A DNA stretch of 64,000 nucleotides from positions 124,001-188,000 of the forward strand of contig CAXXMM010000002.1 in the NCBI GenBank assembly GCA_963676385.2, read 5' to 3'. The DNA is from UBA1422 sp963676385. Lineage in GTDB: Bacteria > Bacillota > Clostridia > Peptostreptococcales > Anaerovoracaceae. The translations under genes and the position numbers were made by a program. Shown one piece after another: positions 8,965-16,867 of this stretch (position 1 is the stretch's first letter; every line of letters begins with the position of its first letter). The notes below the pieces were generated by a model, which did not search any database, was not told the origin of the DNA, and saw only the letters and a program-made list of their open reading frames with translations.

Positions 8965-8995
8965 TTGACTCTCACATGATGTGAGGGTCTACATT
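8965..8995 (+). promoter_or_regulatory. MerR-type promoter/operator with 19-bp spacer
   Basis: TTGACT (8965-8970), a 19-base spacer, and TACATT (8990-8995). The spacer region is a dyad, GACTCTCACA-TGA-TGTGAGGGTC (8967-8989), with one mismatch. The 19-bp spacing plus central dyad is the hallmark of MerR-activated promoters; the upstream gene encodes a MerR protein. Confidence 0.85.
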
Positions 8996-9036
8996 GGAAC
9001 TATAAACATATTCTAATAATAACGGAGGGCGATATA

Positions 9037-9510
9037 ATGCAAAGTTATCATGTAAAACCCATAGGCAAAATCAAAGTAAAAGAAGACGGAATGTTTGTTG
9101 TGCTTGAACCAAAGTACATTGCGGCGTTGCAATCCCTAAATGGATTTTCCCATATCAATGTTATCTGGTGGTTCAGTGATTTCGATAAGGAGGATATGAG
9201 AGAAACCCTTGAAGTTCAGCAACCGTATAAGCAAGCACCTGCTGTCATGGGTGTATTTGCTACAAGGTCGCCTGTTCGGCCAAACCCAATTGCGTTGACC
9301 GCAGTTCAGATTATAGATATTGACTTCTCAAATGGCATAATACACATCGCATATATTGATGCCAATGACGAAACACCTGTAATCGATATTAAGCCCTATA
9401 CTCCAAGCTTTGATAGAGTAGAAAAATCCGGGAGTACCAAAATGGGTGTAAGCCATTGGCCACAAAGTATTGAAGAATCGGGGCACTATAATTGGGATAA
9501 ACGAATTTAA
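9037..9510 (+). CDS. TrmO/YaeB-family tRNA methyltransferase-like protein
   Basis: A 157-residue protein of the TrmO (tRNA m6t6A37 N6-methyltransferase) family, which uses S-adenosylmethionine. Visible marks are the N-terminal HVKPIGKI, FSHINVIWWFSDFD, the signature GVFATRSPVRPNPIALTAVQI (about residues 70-90), and IDIKPYTPSFD near residue 128. It starts at an ATG behind GGAGGGCG. It sits directly under the MerR-type promoter, so expression is likely inducible. Such short TrmO-like proteins are often found beside stress or metal regulators and may have drifted from the tRNA substrate. Confidence 0.88.
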   Translation: MQSYHVKPIGKIKVKEDGMFVVLEPKYIAALQSLNGFSHINVIWWFSDFDKEDMRETLEVQQPYKQAPAVMGVFATRSPVRPNPIALTAVQIIDIDFSNGIIHIAYIDANDETPVIDIKPYTPSFDRVEKSGSTKMGVSHWPQSIEESGHYNWDKRI

Positions 9511-9680
9511 CTTTTAGTGGGATAATAGGTTGATTCGTTTTACATAGCATATTCCTCTATGCTTCATGGAACCAACATGGGACCACTTTCGAGAAGATTG
9601 TTCATTCTGGTTGTAATCAGGAAAAGGATATAATGGACTGCAAAGAAAATTATTACAAATTATTTTGGAGGGATGGACCC

Positions 9681-10860
9681 ATGAAAGCAATAAAATAAAT
9701 TTTTAAAGTTTGTAGCGCCTGTTTGCCGCAAATTCTGCTGGCATTTTTGTGTTTCCCTGATTATATTACCGGTCCATCAAAGGGGAGCCCAAAGAAATTC
9801 CGGTGGCCATTGTTTCTTTGGATCAAGGGGCAACAACCCCTCAAGGAGAAGTGAAATCTTGGAGATAAGGGTTTTGCAGACCATACAATCCAAAATTCAA
9901 GGGGGACCATGGCAGACCAGGACAACGGCAGCGGTGAAATTACATGTTGTCAAAAACAGAAGATCAACTGAATCAAGGATTTGATGACAAGAAGTATTAC
10001 GGAGCAATCGTTTGTTACCCGAGAAACTTTACCCAAAAGCAATTGGCAGGAGAAAGCGTATCTTTAAAAGTTTGATTCTAGATCAAGGGCAAAGCGCCAC
10101 CATTGCCTCATCCCTTTCGGAGATGATTGGTGGGATGGCTACGCAGGCACAAAATAAGTATCAAGGACAGAATAACATTAACAAAAATTGGCGATGACAT
10201 GGGCCAATGGAAAATGCAAAACCTGTTTTGCATTTGTCATGACATGGATTGCAACGTTTGGTCTCATCTATTCTACTTTATGTGGCTTTTTGCAAAACCT
10301 GACGTAGATGAATTTAAACAGATCCAGGAAATTACATGGAAAGCTATTGCAGATGATCCTTGCTGCCGTGACAGCCGGTGTTTTTGTCCCTCACTGTGAC
10401 ATTTATATTGAAAGTTGAATTCTCTTTAGGGATTCCCTTTGCCACAACTTTCGTATTCCTTACGGTGGCTAACATTTTGCTCTGATGATGTTTCATCGTT
10501 GGGATTCTCAACTGGACAAAAAAATAGTAGGTGGAGGTTTTGCTGGTGCTGATGATGCTTATGGGACTTTTGGCATCCAACTTGCCCTATGAAATCCTGC
10601 CGACTTTTCTGGCAGAATTACATTTTATCCGTGGATTCCCATGCGTTTTTCTGGGTGATGGTCCTCAAAGAGATTTTTTTTACCTGGGAGGGGGCGCCCT
10701 GGAAACCCTTCAACCCAGACATTGGCTTGGATTGGGATTGGGGGAATTGTTTCTATCTCTACTTTTCTGTCTACAAAAAAGAGAAGGTGGAAAAACTAGG
10801 TTGCCCGACCATGAAGAGGCCTGTTTCGAATATTTTTCTGAGGCAGCCTCTTTTTCATAA
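9681..10860 (+). pseudogene. Decayed YhgE/Pip-like membrane protein gene
   Basis: No intact frame spans this region, but fragments in all three frames line up with the YhgE/Pip (phage infection protein-like, DUF3533) family. It starts with ATGAAAGCAATAAAATAA behind GGAGGG. Then come IPVAIVSLDQGATTPQGEV, a stretch reading KTEDQLNQGFDDKKYYGAI followed by NFTQKQLAG, and SATIASSLSEMIGGMATQAQNK. Later, hydrophobic C-terminal pieces read GIPFATTFVFLTVANI and YPWIPMRFSG. Both stop codons and frame changes occur, so many events are needed. Such proteins normally have about six membrane helices and a large extracellular loop. The assignment is by homology pattern only; the state of decay is clear. Confidence 0.6.
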
Positions 10861-10872
10861 ACATTTTTGGGA

Positions 10873-10903
10873 TTGACAAATTGTGGAAAATCGTGGTTAA
10901 AGT
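10873..10903 (+). promoter_or_regulatory. Predicted promoter of the c-di-GMP-riboswitch LRR unit
   Basis: TTGACA (10873-10878) and TAAAGT (10898-10903), 19-base spacer, ending about 15 bases before the aptamer. Confidence 0.45.
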
Positions 10904-10916
10904 ATCCCTAACTAAG

Positions 10917-11003
10917 AATATTGGCAAAACATGCTGAAAGGCATGGACGCAAAAGCCACAGGGTCCTAATCCTTCGGGAATGGACAGCCGGTTGCCCAGT
11001 CCG
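10917..11003 (+). promoter_or_regulatory. c-di-GMP-I (GEMM-I) riboswitch
   Basis: Matches the class I cyclic-di-GMP aptamer: GGCAAAACATG, a short stem, GGACGCAAAGCC-like core (GGACGCAAAAGCCACAGGG), TCCTAAT, a TTCG-capped hairpin (CCTTCGGG), and the receptor segment AATGGACAGCCGGTTGCC. All the highly conserved positions are present, although the gene it controls is broken. It lies about 115 bases upstream of the remnant surface-protein gene. Confidence 0.9.
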
Positions 11004-11120
11004 AAAACCTACTGATTGGAGAAATAAGTGGACTTTGCGAAAAACAAGGAGCCGCTTTTTTGTTTGGCATAATGAGCTTTGGAAATAACCTTTGGTGCAA
11101 TTCCATGGGAGGGTAATAGA

Positions 11121-11870
11121 ATGAAAAAAGTATTTTGGAAAAGAAGACGGACAGGGCGTCGTGGAATATTGGATTAATCATTGGGTTTGATTGCGGTCAT
11201 CGCCATTGCTTCTTTAGGTTTTACTGGGCACGGGAATTAGCAAAGCAAATATGATTTCTTTTTGCAGACATTATATCCTCAGAAGAATTGGCGGATGGGT
11301 CATATCGAATCACAACAGAAGACGGCGTGTACATTCTTTCCGCACAAGGAAAAACTGATGGGCCCTTTTTTCAGGAACAGAAACCCAGTATCATTATTCC
11401 AAGCTCAATGAGTGGTTTTTAGCCTAAAAGAAATATATCAAGATGTGTTTTAAAGACAAAAACTTAACCAGCGTAATCTTTGACGGGGGGAGTCAACTGG
11501 TAAGAATTCACGCTCGCGCATTTCAAAATAATAAATTGACCAGCGTTACCTTGCCGGATACATTGCAAACGGATCGACCTTTGGGCGTTTCAAGGGAAAT
11601 AACTTAAACCGAGATTACCATTCCACCCAATGTGAAACACCATTGAACAAAAAGGCGTTTTGACGGCAACGACATTAAAAAAAATCACTATTGGAAAGCA
11701 AGGTGACTTCTATTGGTAATAGCGTTTTTTTTCAAATAACAGTGCTGGATTCAAAAACCGCATATGCCGCCGGAGGTGGCCGGTACTTATATTTTATACC
11801 AACGGGAATTGGGTCAAAACAATAACATGGGAAAGAATGATTGGAATATAAATAAGAAGTCACAAACTGA
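11121..11870 (+). pseudogene. Decayed BspA-like leucine-rich-repeat surface protein
   Basis: Starts at ATGAAAAAAGTATTTTGG behind GGAGGGTAATAG, then loses frame within 20 codons. Pieces that can still be read include a signal-like hydrophobic stretch (LIAVIAIASLGF), GSYRITTEDGVYILSA, and LRR_5/BspA-type repeats: NLTSVIFDGGSQLVRI, AFQNNKLTSVTLPDTLQT, TEITIPPNV and IKKITIGKQ. The C-terminal AAGGGGTYIL-type ending seen in clostridial LRR proteins is suggested by the A/G-rich codons near 11760-11800. At least six lesions separate it from a working gene. It was probably a short secreted adhesin controlled by the c-di-GMP riboswitch upstream. Confidence 0.75.
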
Positions 11871-11877
11871 TAAAATT

Positions 11878-11926
11878 CAAAAAAAGAGAAACAACTGAAG
11901 GATGTTGATTTCTCTTTTTGTTTTTT
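11878..11926 (+). terminator. Intrinsic terminator after the LRR pseudogene
   Basis: AAAAAGAGAAACAAC pairs with GTTGATTTCTCTTTTT (one bulge) and is followed by GTTTTTTCC. Confidence 0.75.
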
Positions 11927-11949
11927 CCTTGAACAAAATAAATCAACCG

Positions 11950-12150
11950 GCTGTATAATAAACCAAAACGATGGTAATCCCAACAGAGCCATACAATGAA
12001 AGCTGTATCACTACAGTTAACCAGTGAGCCCCGGAATATCTGCTTTGATCCTAGGACAGAGACAGAAAAGCGCCAAATCAATATGTTTGAAGCCTTTCCT
12101 GTTTTTGTGGGAAGGTTTTTTTGTTTGAAAACCACAGGCAAGGGACTGGG
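11950..12150 (+). promoter_or_regulatory. Structured leader with terminator upstream of panC
   Basis: A TATAAT (near 11955) precedes a roughly 200-base untranslated leader. It contains a small hairpin CTGTA-TCAC-TACAG (near 12004-12017) and ends in an intrinsic terminator, CCTTTCC-TGTTTTTGT-GGGAAGG followed by seven T residues (near 12096-12124). A terminator between promoter and panC implies attenuation. Pantothenate genes in Firmicutes can carry a pan RNA motif; I cannot confirm that this is one. Confidence 0.5.
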
Positions 12151-12166
12151 CAAAAGGAGGAAAGAC

Positions 12167-13042
12167 ATGATTGTGTTTGAGACAATTCCAGAAATCAAAA
12201 GGTACCTAAGTCAGTTAAAAATTCAGGGAAACACAGTGGGGATGGTCCCTACTATGGGGTGTTTGCATGGTGGGCATGGCGCTTTGATCCAACGGTCGGC
12301 AGCAGAAAATGATCAGACCGTTGTCAGCATATTTCTCAACCCAACCCAGTTCACAAATTCGTCGGATTTGACACAATATCCAAAAACATGGGAAGCGGAT
12401 TTGGCATTGGCAGAAGCAGCTGGTGCATCGGTATTGTTTGCACCAAAGGAAAGGGAAATATATCCTGCCGGATTTCAAACATATATTGAAGTAAGGGAGC
12501 TTGCGAAAACCATTATGCGGGAAATACCGTCCCGGTCATTTTATTGGTGTTGCCACCGTTGTGTTGAAACTGCTTCATATTATGCAACCGGATCGAGCAT
12601 ACTTTGGACAAAAAGATTATCAGCAATTTTGTGTGATAAAGCAGATGGTTGCAGACTTGAATCTTGAAACAACAATCATATGCTGCCCCACGGTTCGAGA
12701 AAAAAAAATGGACTCGCCTTGAGTTCCAGAAATAACCGACTGACTCAAGAGGAACGACGCCATGGGGCAGTGATTTATGCCGCTTTGATGGATGCATCAT
12801 TTTCCATTCAAAAGGGCATAACCAATCCTCGGGAACTACGAGAAGAAATCTGGCAATCCCTTGCAAGAGAAGGGCTGAAAGTAGAATATGTAGAGATTGT
12901 TGATGCCATAAATCTGCACCCCATTGAGAGGCTTGGCGGCACTGCTGTGATTGCTGTGGCAGCATACCTTGGGGAGATTCGACTGATTGATAATATTTTA
13001 ATAGATGAAAAGGGCAATAAAGAAATAGCAAAAATCGGCTGA
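12167..13042 (+). pseudogene. panC: Pantothenate synthetase with two +1 frameshifts
   Basis: Joins pantoate and beta-alanine with ATP in coenzyme A synthesis. The start is the ATG at 12167 behind AAAGGAGGAAAG, giving IVFETIPEIKRYLSQLK, the motif GMVPTMGCLHGGHGALI (normally LHxGH), and NPTQF. The frame then shifts near 12514 (one extra base after LAKT) to continue as CGKYRPGHFIGVATVVLKLL and YFGQKDYQQ. It shifts back in a run of nine A residues near 12706-12714 to continue as NGLALSSRNNRLT through to 13042. All conserved motifs are otherwise present, so the lesions are recent, or are sequencing errors. No panB or panD is adjacent. Confidence 0.9.
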
Positions 13043-13118
13043 CAATATCTTCGCAGTATGGTATTTTGAGGAGGAACGACCTTTCAATTAATGTGTTGAG
13101 AATTTGTGAGGTATATGA

Positions 13119-14510
13119 ATGAGCAGCAAACATATCGTTTCCCCTGACCATGTTGTGGATTATGAGGCAATTTTAAATGCCTTTCACGAGGACATAGTTG
13201 TTGTTGATAGAAACGGAGTGATTGTAAGAGTCAGCCCTTTATTTGAAAATATTTATGGTATGAAAGCGGAAGAAGCCATTGGTAAAACTGTTTTCTATAT
13301 GGAAAAACTTAAAATCTTCAATCCTTCCGTGGCAAAAAAAGTTTTTGAGACCGGCGAGAAAGCTACTGTGGTCCAAAAAAATAAAAAGGGCAGATCGGTT
13401 TTAATCGCAGCGGTTCCTATAAAAAATGAGTCCGGCGAGATTATTTATGTAGCCAGTTATTCATTTGACGTTACAGATTTACAGATTCTAGAGGAGGAAC
13501 ACGATAAATTAAAACATGAGTTGATGCGCTATTCGGAAGAGCTAAACCAGTATAGAACACAATTAACCGGCATTGCGGATATTACCAACAACCTGCCGGG
13601 AATCCAAAATGTAAACAACACAATCAATAAGGTTGCACAATACGATACCAATATTCTAATTACCGGGGAGTCTGGAGTCGGTAAAACCACTTTTGCAAGA
13701 CTGATACATGCAAAAAGCAATCGTTCGGGGAAACCTTTTGTGGAAATCAGTTGTGGCGCGATTCCGGAGAATTTACTGGAGTCTGAGTTATTTGGGTATG
13801 AAAAAGGGGCGTTTACCGGTGCAAATCAGCAAGGAAAAATTGGATTAATTGAAATGGCAGATCAAGGGACGTTGTTTCTTGATGAAATCTCAGAACTTCC
13901 CCTTAATCTCCAAGTGAAGATGTTGAAGGTGCTTCAGGATAAGCGAATAACAAAAGTAGGAGGAAATGTGGAAAGCCAAATGGATTTTCGCCTTGTTGCT
14001 GCCACAAATAAAAACCTTGCAGAGATGGTTGCGGCCGGAAAATTCCGTGAGGATTTGTATTATCGACTTAATGTTATTCCTCTTGATATCCCCCCTCTCA
14101 GAAAACGCTCGGAAGATACGCTTCAGTTGACTTTGTATTTTGTTAAGAAATTTAATGAGAAATATGGTCAAGACAAACGACTGAGCAATCTTGCGTTTAA
14201 CCAGTTACTGACTTATGATTGGCCGGGGAATATTCGTCAACTAGAGAACTTCATAGAACGGCTCGTCATAACATCGGATCAAAATCTGATTACGGAGAAG
14301 GAGCTTCCCAATGAATGCAGAAGTGCATCGGAGGGTTTCCCCAATGAAGAAATTGGGGAAAACTACGATTTGATGATGGAAGAATACGAAAAGAAATTGA
14401 TATTGGAGGCGGTATCAAAATACCATACTACAGTAAAAGTGGCAGAAAAGTTGGGCATTAGCCAATCTTCTGCGGCAAGGAAGATAAAAAAATTTACAGA
14501 AACCGTATAA
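13119..14510 (+). CDS. PAS-domain sigma-54-dependent transcriptional activator
   Basis: A 463-residue enhancer-binding protein. A PAS sensor domain occupies roughly residues 15-125 (DIVVVDRNGVIVRVSPLFE). After a coiled-coil linker comes an AAA+ domain with Walker A GESGVGKT (about residue 184), the sigma-54 contact loop GAFTGA (about residue 230), Walker B TLFLDEISELP, and the arginine-rich DLYYRLNVIPLDIPPLR. A C-terminal Fis-type helix-turn-helix follows (VAEKLGISQSSAARKI). Immediately downstream are two palindromes and a -24/-12 promoter before the DDAH gene, so it almost certainly activates the arginine cluster. The PAS ligand is unknown, perhaps an amino acid of the pathway. Confidence 0.95.
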   Translation: MSSKHIVSPDHVVDYEAILNAFHEDIVVVDRNGVIVRVSPLFENIYGMKAEEAIGKTVFYMEKLKIFNPSVAKKVFETGEKATVVQKNKKGRSVLIAAVPIKNESGEIIYVASYSFDVTDLQILEEEHDKLKHELMRYSEELNQYRTQLTGIADITNNLPGIQNVNNTINKVAQYDTNILITGESGVGKTTFARLIHAKSNRSGKPFVEISCGAIPENLLESELFGYEKGAFTGANQQGKIGLIEMADQGTLFLDEISELPLNLQVKMLKVLQDKRITKVGGNVESQMDFRLVAATNKNLAEMVAAGKFREDLYYRLNVIPLDIPPLRKRSEDTLQLTLYFVKKFNEKYGQDKRLSNLAFNQLLTYDWPGNIRQLENFIERLVITSDQNLITEKELPNECRSASEGFPNEEIGENYDLMMEEYEKKLILEAVSKYHTTVKVAEKLGISQSSAARKIKKFTETV

Positions 14511-14547
14511 TTACCCAATTGTGGGTAACGTACCCAATGATGGGTAC
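14511..14547 (+). promoter_or_regulatory. Tandem palindromic upstream activating sites
   Basis: Two dyads, TTACCCA-ATTG-TGGGTAA (14511-14528) and GTACCCA-ATGA-TGGGTAC (14530-14547), share the arms TACCCA/TGGGTA and have centres 19 bases apart. They lie about 140 bases upstream of a -24/-12 promoter, the position expected for enhancer sites of the preceding sigma-54 activator. Confidence 0.8.
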
Positions 14548-14595
14548 TGCGGCTTTGCCTGAATTGTGAAGTAAAATATCCCTGAAGAACAAAAA

Positions 14596-14633
14596 CACTA
14601 CCCAGAAATGATGGGTGGTGTTTTTGTTGTTTT
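14596..14633 (+). terminator. Intrinsic terminator of the sigma-54 activator gene
   Basis: AACACTACCC and GGGTGGTGTT pair around a nine-base loop and are followed by TTTTTG. The stem again contains an ACCC/GGGT pair, so it may also be a third weak activator site. Confidence 0.7.
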
Positions 14634-14665
14634 CCAAAAACGTTGAAAAACAAAGAACAAAAGAG

Positions 14666-14682
14666 TTGGCATGCTTTGTGCT
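14666..14682 (+). promoter_or_regulatory. Sigma-54 (-24/-12) promoter
   Basis: TTGGCATG-cttt-GTGCT: GG at 14668-14669 and GC at 14680-14681 are exactly 12 bases apart, matching the TGGCAC-N5-TTGCW consensus. It lies about 190 bases before the DDAH start. Confidence 0.75.
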
Positions 14683-14751
14683 TATGATATTAAGCAGCAT
14701 GGAACTTGGCGTGGGTAGTTAAAACAAACAAAAAAATATTAAATAATTTAA

Positions 14752-14781
14752 TTGACATTATATTATATACAATATATAATA
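14752..14781 (+). promoter_or_regulatory. Sigma-A promoter with overlapping palindrome upstream of the DDAH gene
   Basis: TTGACA (14752-14757) and TATAAT (14775-14780) with a 17-base spacer is a perfect consensus. A dyad TATTATAT-ACAAT-ATATAATA (14761-14781) covers the -10 box. A similar A+T palindrome covers the -10 of the carbamoyltransferase promoter, suggesting a common repressor, plausibly the GntR protein at 20666-21307. Confidence 0.7.
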
Positions 14782-14874
14782 CACAAAAACAGACCGGCGT
14801 CATATTGGTGAAAGACAGAATGCAAAAATAGGACCCGGGAATCCAAATAAAGACGAAAATTGCGAGGTAAAGGA

Positions 14875-15645
14875 ATGTTTAAAAATTGTATTGTAAGAAG
14901 ACCATGTCAAGCAATGGTAAATGGAATCACATCAGCACCTGAGCTTGGAAAACCAGATTTTCAATTGGCATTAAAACAACATGACGCATATATTGAAGCC
15001 TTAAAGCAGACTGGGGTTGAAGTAACAGTTCTTGAAGGGGATGAAAACTTTCCGGATTCTTGCTTTGTAGAAGATACTGCAGTATTAACCAGAAAATGTG
15101 CCATTATTTCCAATCCCGGCGCATCAACAAGAAATAGAGAAGTACAGTCCATGATTCCGGTCATCAAACGGTTTTACAGTGATGAGGTGATTGAATACAT
15201 CAAAGCGCCTGGAACGTTGGAAGGTGGAGATATTATGATGGTTGGCGATCACTTCTATGCTGGCCGTTCCGCTAGAACCAACGAAGAAGGGATTCGACAA
15301 TTTGTTGAAATACTCGAAAAATATGGACTTTCCGGTTCTGAAGTACCCCTTGAAAAAGTGTTGCATTTAAAAACTGGTGTCAACTATGTGGAAGATAATA
15401 ATATGTTGGTAAGCGGTGAATTTATTACCAAACCCGATTTCGCTTCCTTTAATAAAATCACTATTCCTGAAGATGAAGCGTATGCAGCCAATTGCATTTG
15501 GATGAATGGAACGGTTATCGTGCCTGAAGGATATCCGGTTGTGGAGAAATCCATTCGAGAGGCAGGTTATCCTGTGATTCTTGTGGATACTTCAGAATAC
15601 AAAAAACTGGATGGCGGATTGAGCTGCTTGTCGTTGAGGTTTTAA
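14875..15645 (+). CDS. Dimethylarginine dimethylaminohydrolase-family amidinohydrolase
   Basis: A 257-residue enzyme of the guanidino-group-modifying superfamily, DDAH branch. These enzymes hydrolyse methylated arginines (or relatives) to citrulline plus an amine by a covalent cysteine mechanism. Visible landmarks are NFPDSCFVEDTAVL (substrate acidic residues), GTLEGGDIM, the catalytic histidine in LHLKTGVNYVEDN (about residue 163), and the catalytic cysteine in LDGGLSCLSLRF (about residue 249). I chose the ATG at 14875 behind GAGGTAAAGG over the upstream TTG at 14860. It is far shorter than true arginine deiminase (about 410 residues) and leads the arginine cluster, which lacks arcA. The true substrate (arginine, methylarginine or other) cannot be read from sequence. 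Confidence 0.9.
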   Translation: MFKNCIVRRPCQAMVNGITSAPELGKPDFQLALKQHDAYIEALKQTGVEVTVLEGDENFPDSCFVEDTAVLTRKCAIISNPGASTRNREVQSMIPVIKRFYSDEVIEYIKAPGTLEGGDIMMVGDHFYAGRSARTNEEGIRQFVEILEKYGLSGSEVPLEKVLHLKTGVNYVEDNNMLVSGEFITKPDFASFNKITIPEDEAYAANCIWMNGTVIVPEGYPVVEKSIREAGYPVILVDTSEYKKLDGGLSCLSLRF

Positions 15646-15694
15646 TTGTAGTTTTGACCAGAAATGATGAATGTTACGAAGAGGAGAACCTGCG

Positions 15695-16849
15695 GTGAAA
15701 CATAAATATATAGCAAAAAGATATTGGAATGACGCACCCACTGCCATGAGTGGAACGAAGGATACAAGTATTACCGATTTAATCGATTTAACTTATGGTG
15801 ATCCGGATTTTACAACATCAGAAATCATTTTGGAACCCACATTCCAGGATGTTCGCAATGGGCACACTCACTATGACGAATTGTGTGGGTACACAGAGGT
15901 TCGGGAAGAAGCTGCTAGATGCTTTAGGGATGATTCGGGTTTGGACATTTCTGCTGACGAAACCTATATCACCAATGGTGCTGCCCATGGACTATGGATA
16001 GCATTGGAAGCCATCATTGACGATGGAGATGAAGTGATTATTCATGACCCGTATTTTACCCCCTATCCTGATCAAATTAGATTGGCAAGAGGGATTCCGG
16101 TGACATTACCAACCTATGAAAGTGAAAACTTTGAGATTAATCCGGATCGTCTTCGACAGTACATCACAAATCGGACAAAAGCAATTTTGGTAAACAATCC
16201 TAACAATCCAACCGGCGCCAGTTTCTCAAGAGAAGCCTTAGAAGGGATTGCCCGAGTAGCCAAAGAGTTTGATTTGTTGGTCATTGCCGATGAAGTGTAC
16301 AGTATGATGAGCTACAAAGAAAAATTTACCCCCATGGCATCAATTGAAGGCATGCGGGAACGGACAATAACCCTTTGCAGTTCTTCAAAAGAATATGCTA
16401 TGACAGGATGGAGAGTTGGATATAACATTGCGCCTCCATACCTTATTGAGCAAATGAAGCGAGTAAATGAAAATGATTCAATTATGGCATCTTCCATTGC
16501 CCAAAGAGCCATGTTCCATGCAATGAAACACCGAGAAGCGGTGCACAAAGAGCTATATGACGCATTCAAAGAACGGGTGGAATACAGTTATAAACGAATT
16601 TCCAATTTGAAAAATATCAGCGTATTGGAACCCAATGCCACATTCTATTTATTCCCCAATATAAAGGGAACGGGCCTTTCTTCGTCACAAGTTGTAGATG
16701 AAATCTACAATCAAGCACACGTTGCTGTATTTGGAGGCGATGCATTTGGAGTTTGTGGAGAAGGATATCTGAGGATTGCGTGTACCCAGGACATGGATAG
16801 TCTTAAAGAAGCTTTTGACCGTATTGAAAAAATGCCACTTTTTAGGTAG
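15695..16849 (+). CDS. PLP-dependent aminotransferase, class I/II
   Basis: A fold-type I aminotransferase of about 385 residues. Signatures are DLTYGDPDF, the substrate-binding NNPNNPTGASFS, the aspartate in VIADEVYSMM, and the PLP lysine in SSSKEYAMTGWRVGY, then the substrate arginine in YLRIACT. A GTG at 15695 has a GAGGAG site at proper distance and is preferred to the ATG at 15671. It belongs to an apparent operon from the DDAH gene to the symporter. Likely substrate: an amino acid of the arginine/ornithine family or a hydrophobic amino acid feeding the dehydrogenase that follows; this is inference. Confidence 0.92.
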   Translation: MKHKYIAKRYWNDAPTAMSGTKDTSITDLIDLTYGDPDFTTSEIILEPTFQDVRNGHTHYDELCGYTEVREEAARCFRDDSGLDISADETYITNGAAHGLWIALEAIIDDGDEVIIHDPYFTPYPDQIRLARGIPVTLPTYESENFEINPDRLRQYITNRTKAILVNNPNNPTGASFSREALEGIARVAKEFDLLVIADEVYSMMSYKEKFTPMASIEGMRERTITLCSSSKEYAMTGWRVGYNIAPPYLIEQMKRVNENDSIMASSIAQRAMFHAMKHREAVHKELYDAFKERVEYSYKRISNLKNISVLEPNATFYLFPNIKGTGLSSSQVVDEIYNQAHVAVFGGDAFGVCGEGYLRIACTQDMDSLKEAFDRIEKMPLFR

Positions 16850-16867
16850 ACAGAGAGGAAAAGAGTT

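Noticed and set aside
10531..10860. Intact 109-codon gene within the YhgE-like region
   Set aside because: Overlapping frames share pieces of one decayed membrane protein, and there is no ribosome site.
11996..12166. Upstream extension of the panC frame
   Set aside because: The extra 57 codons have no homology and contain the terminator hairpin; the ATG at 12167 has a perfect ribosome site.
9511..12166. Mobile element as the cause of the decay zone
   Set aside because: No transposase fragments, terminal inverted repeats or target duplications were seen.
14875..15645. Arginine deiminase
   Set aside because: Too short by about 150 residues and has DDAH-type rather than ArcA-type motifs.
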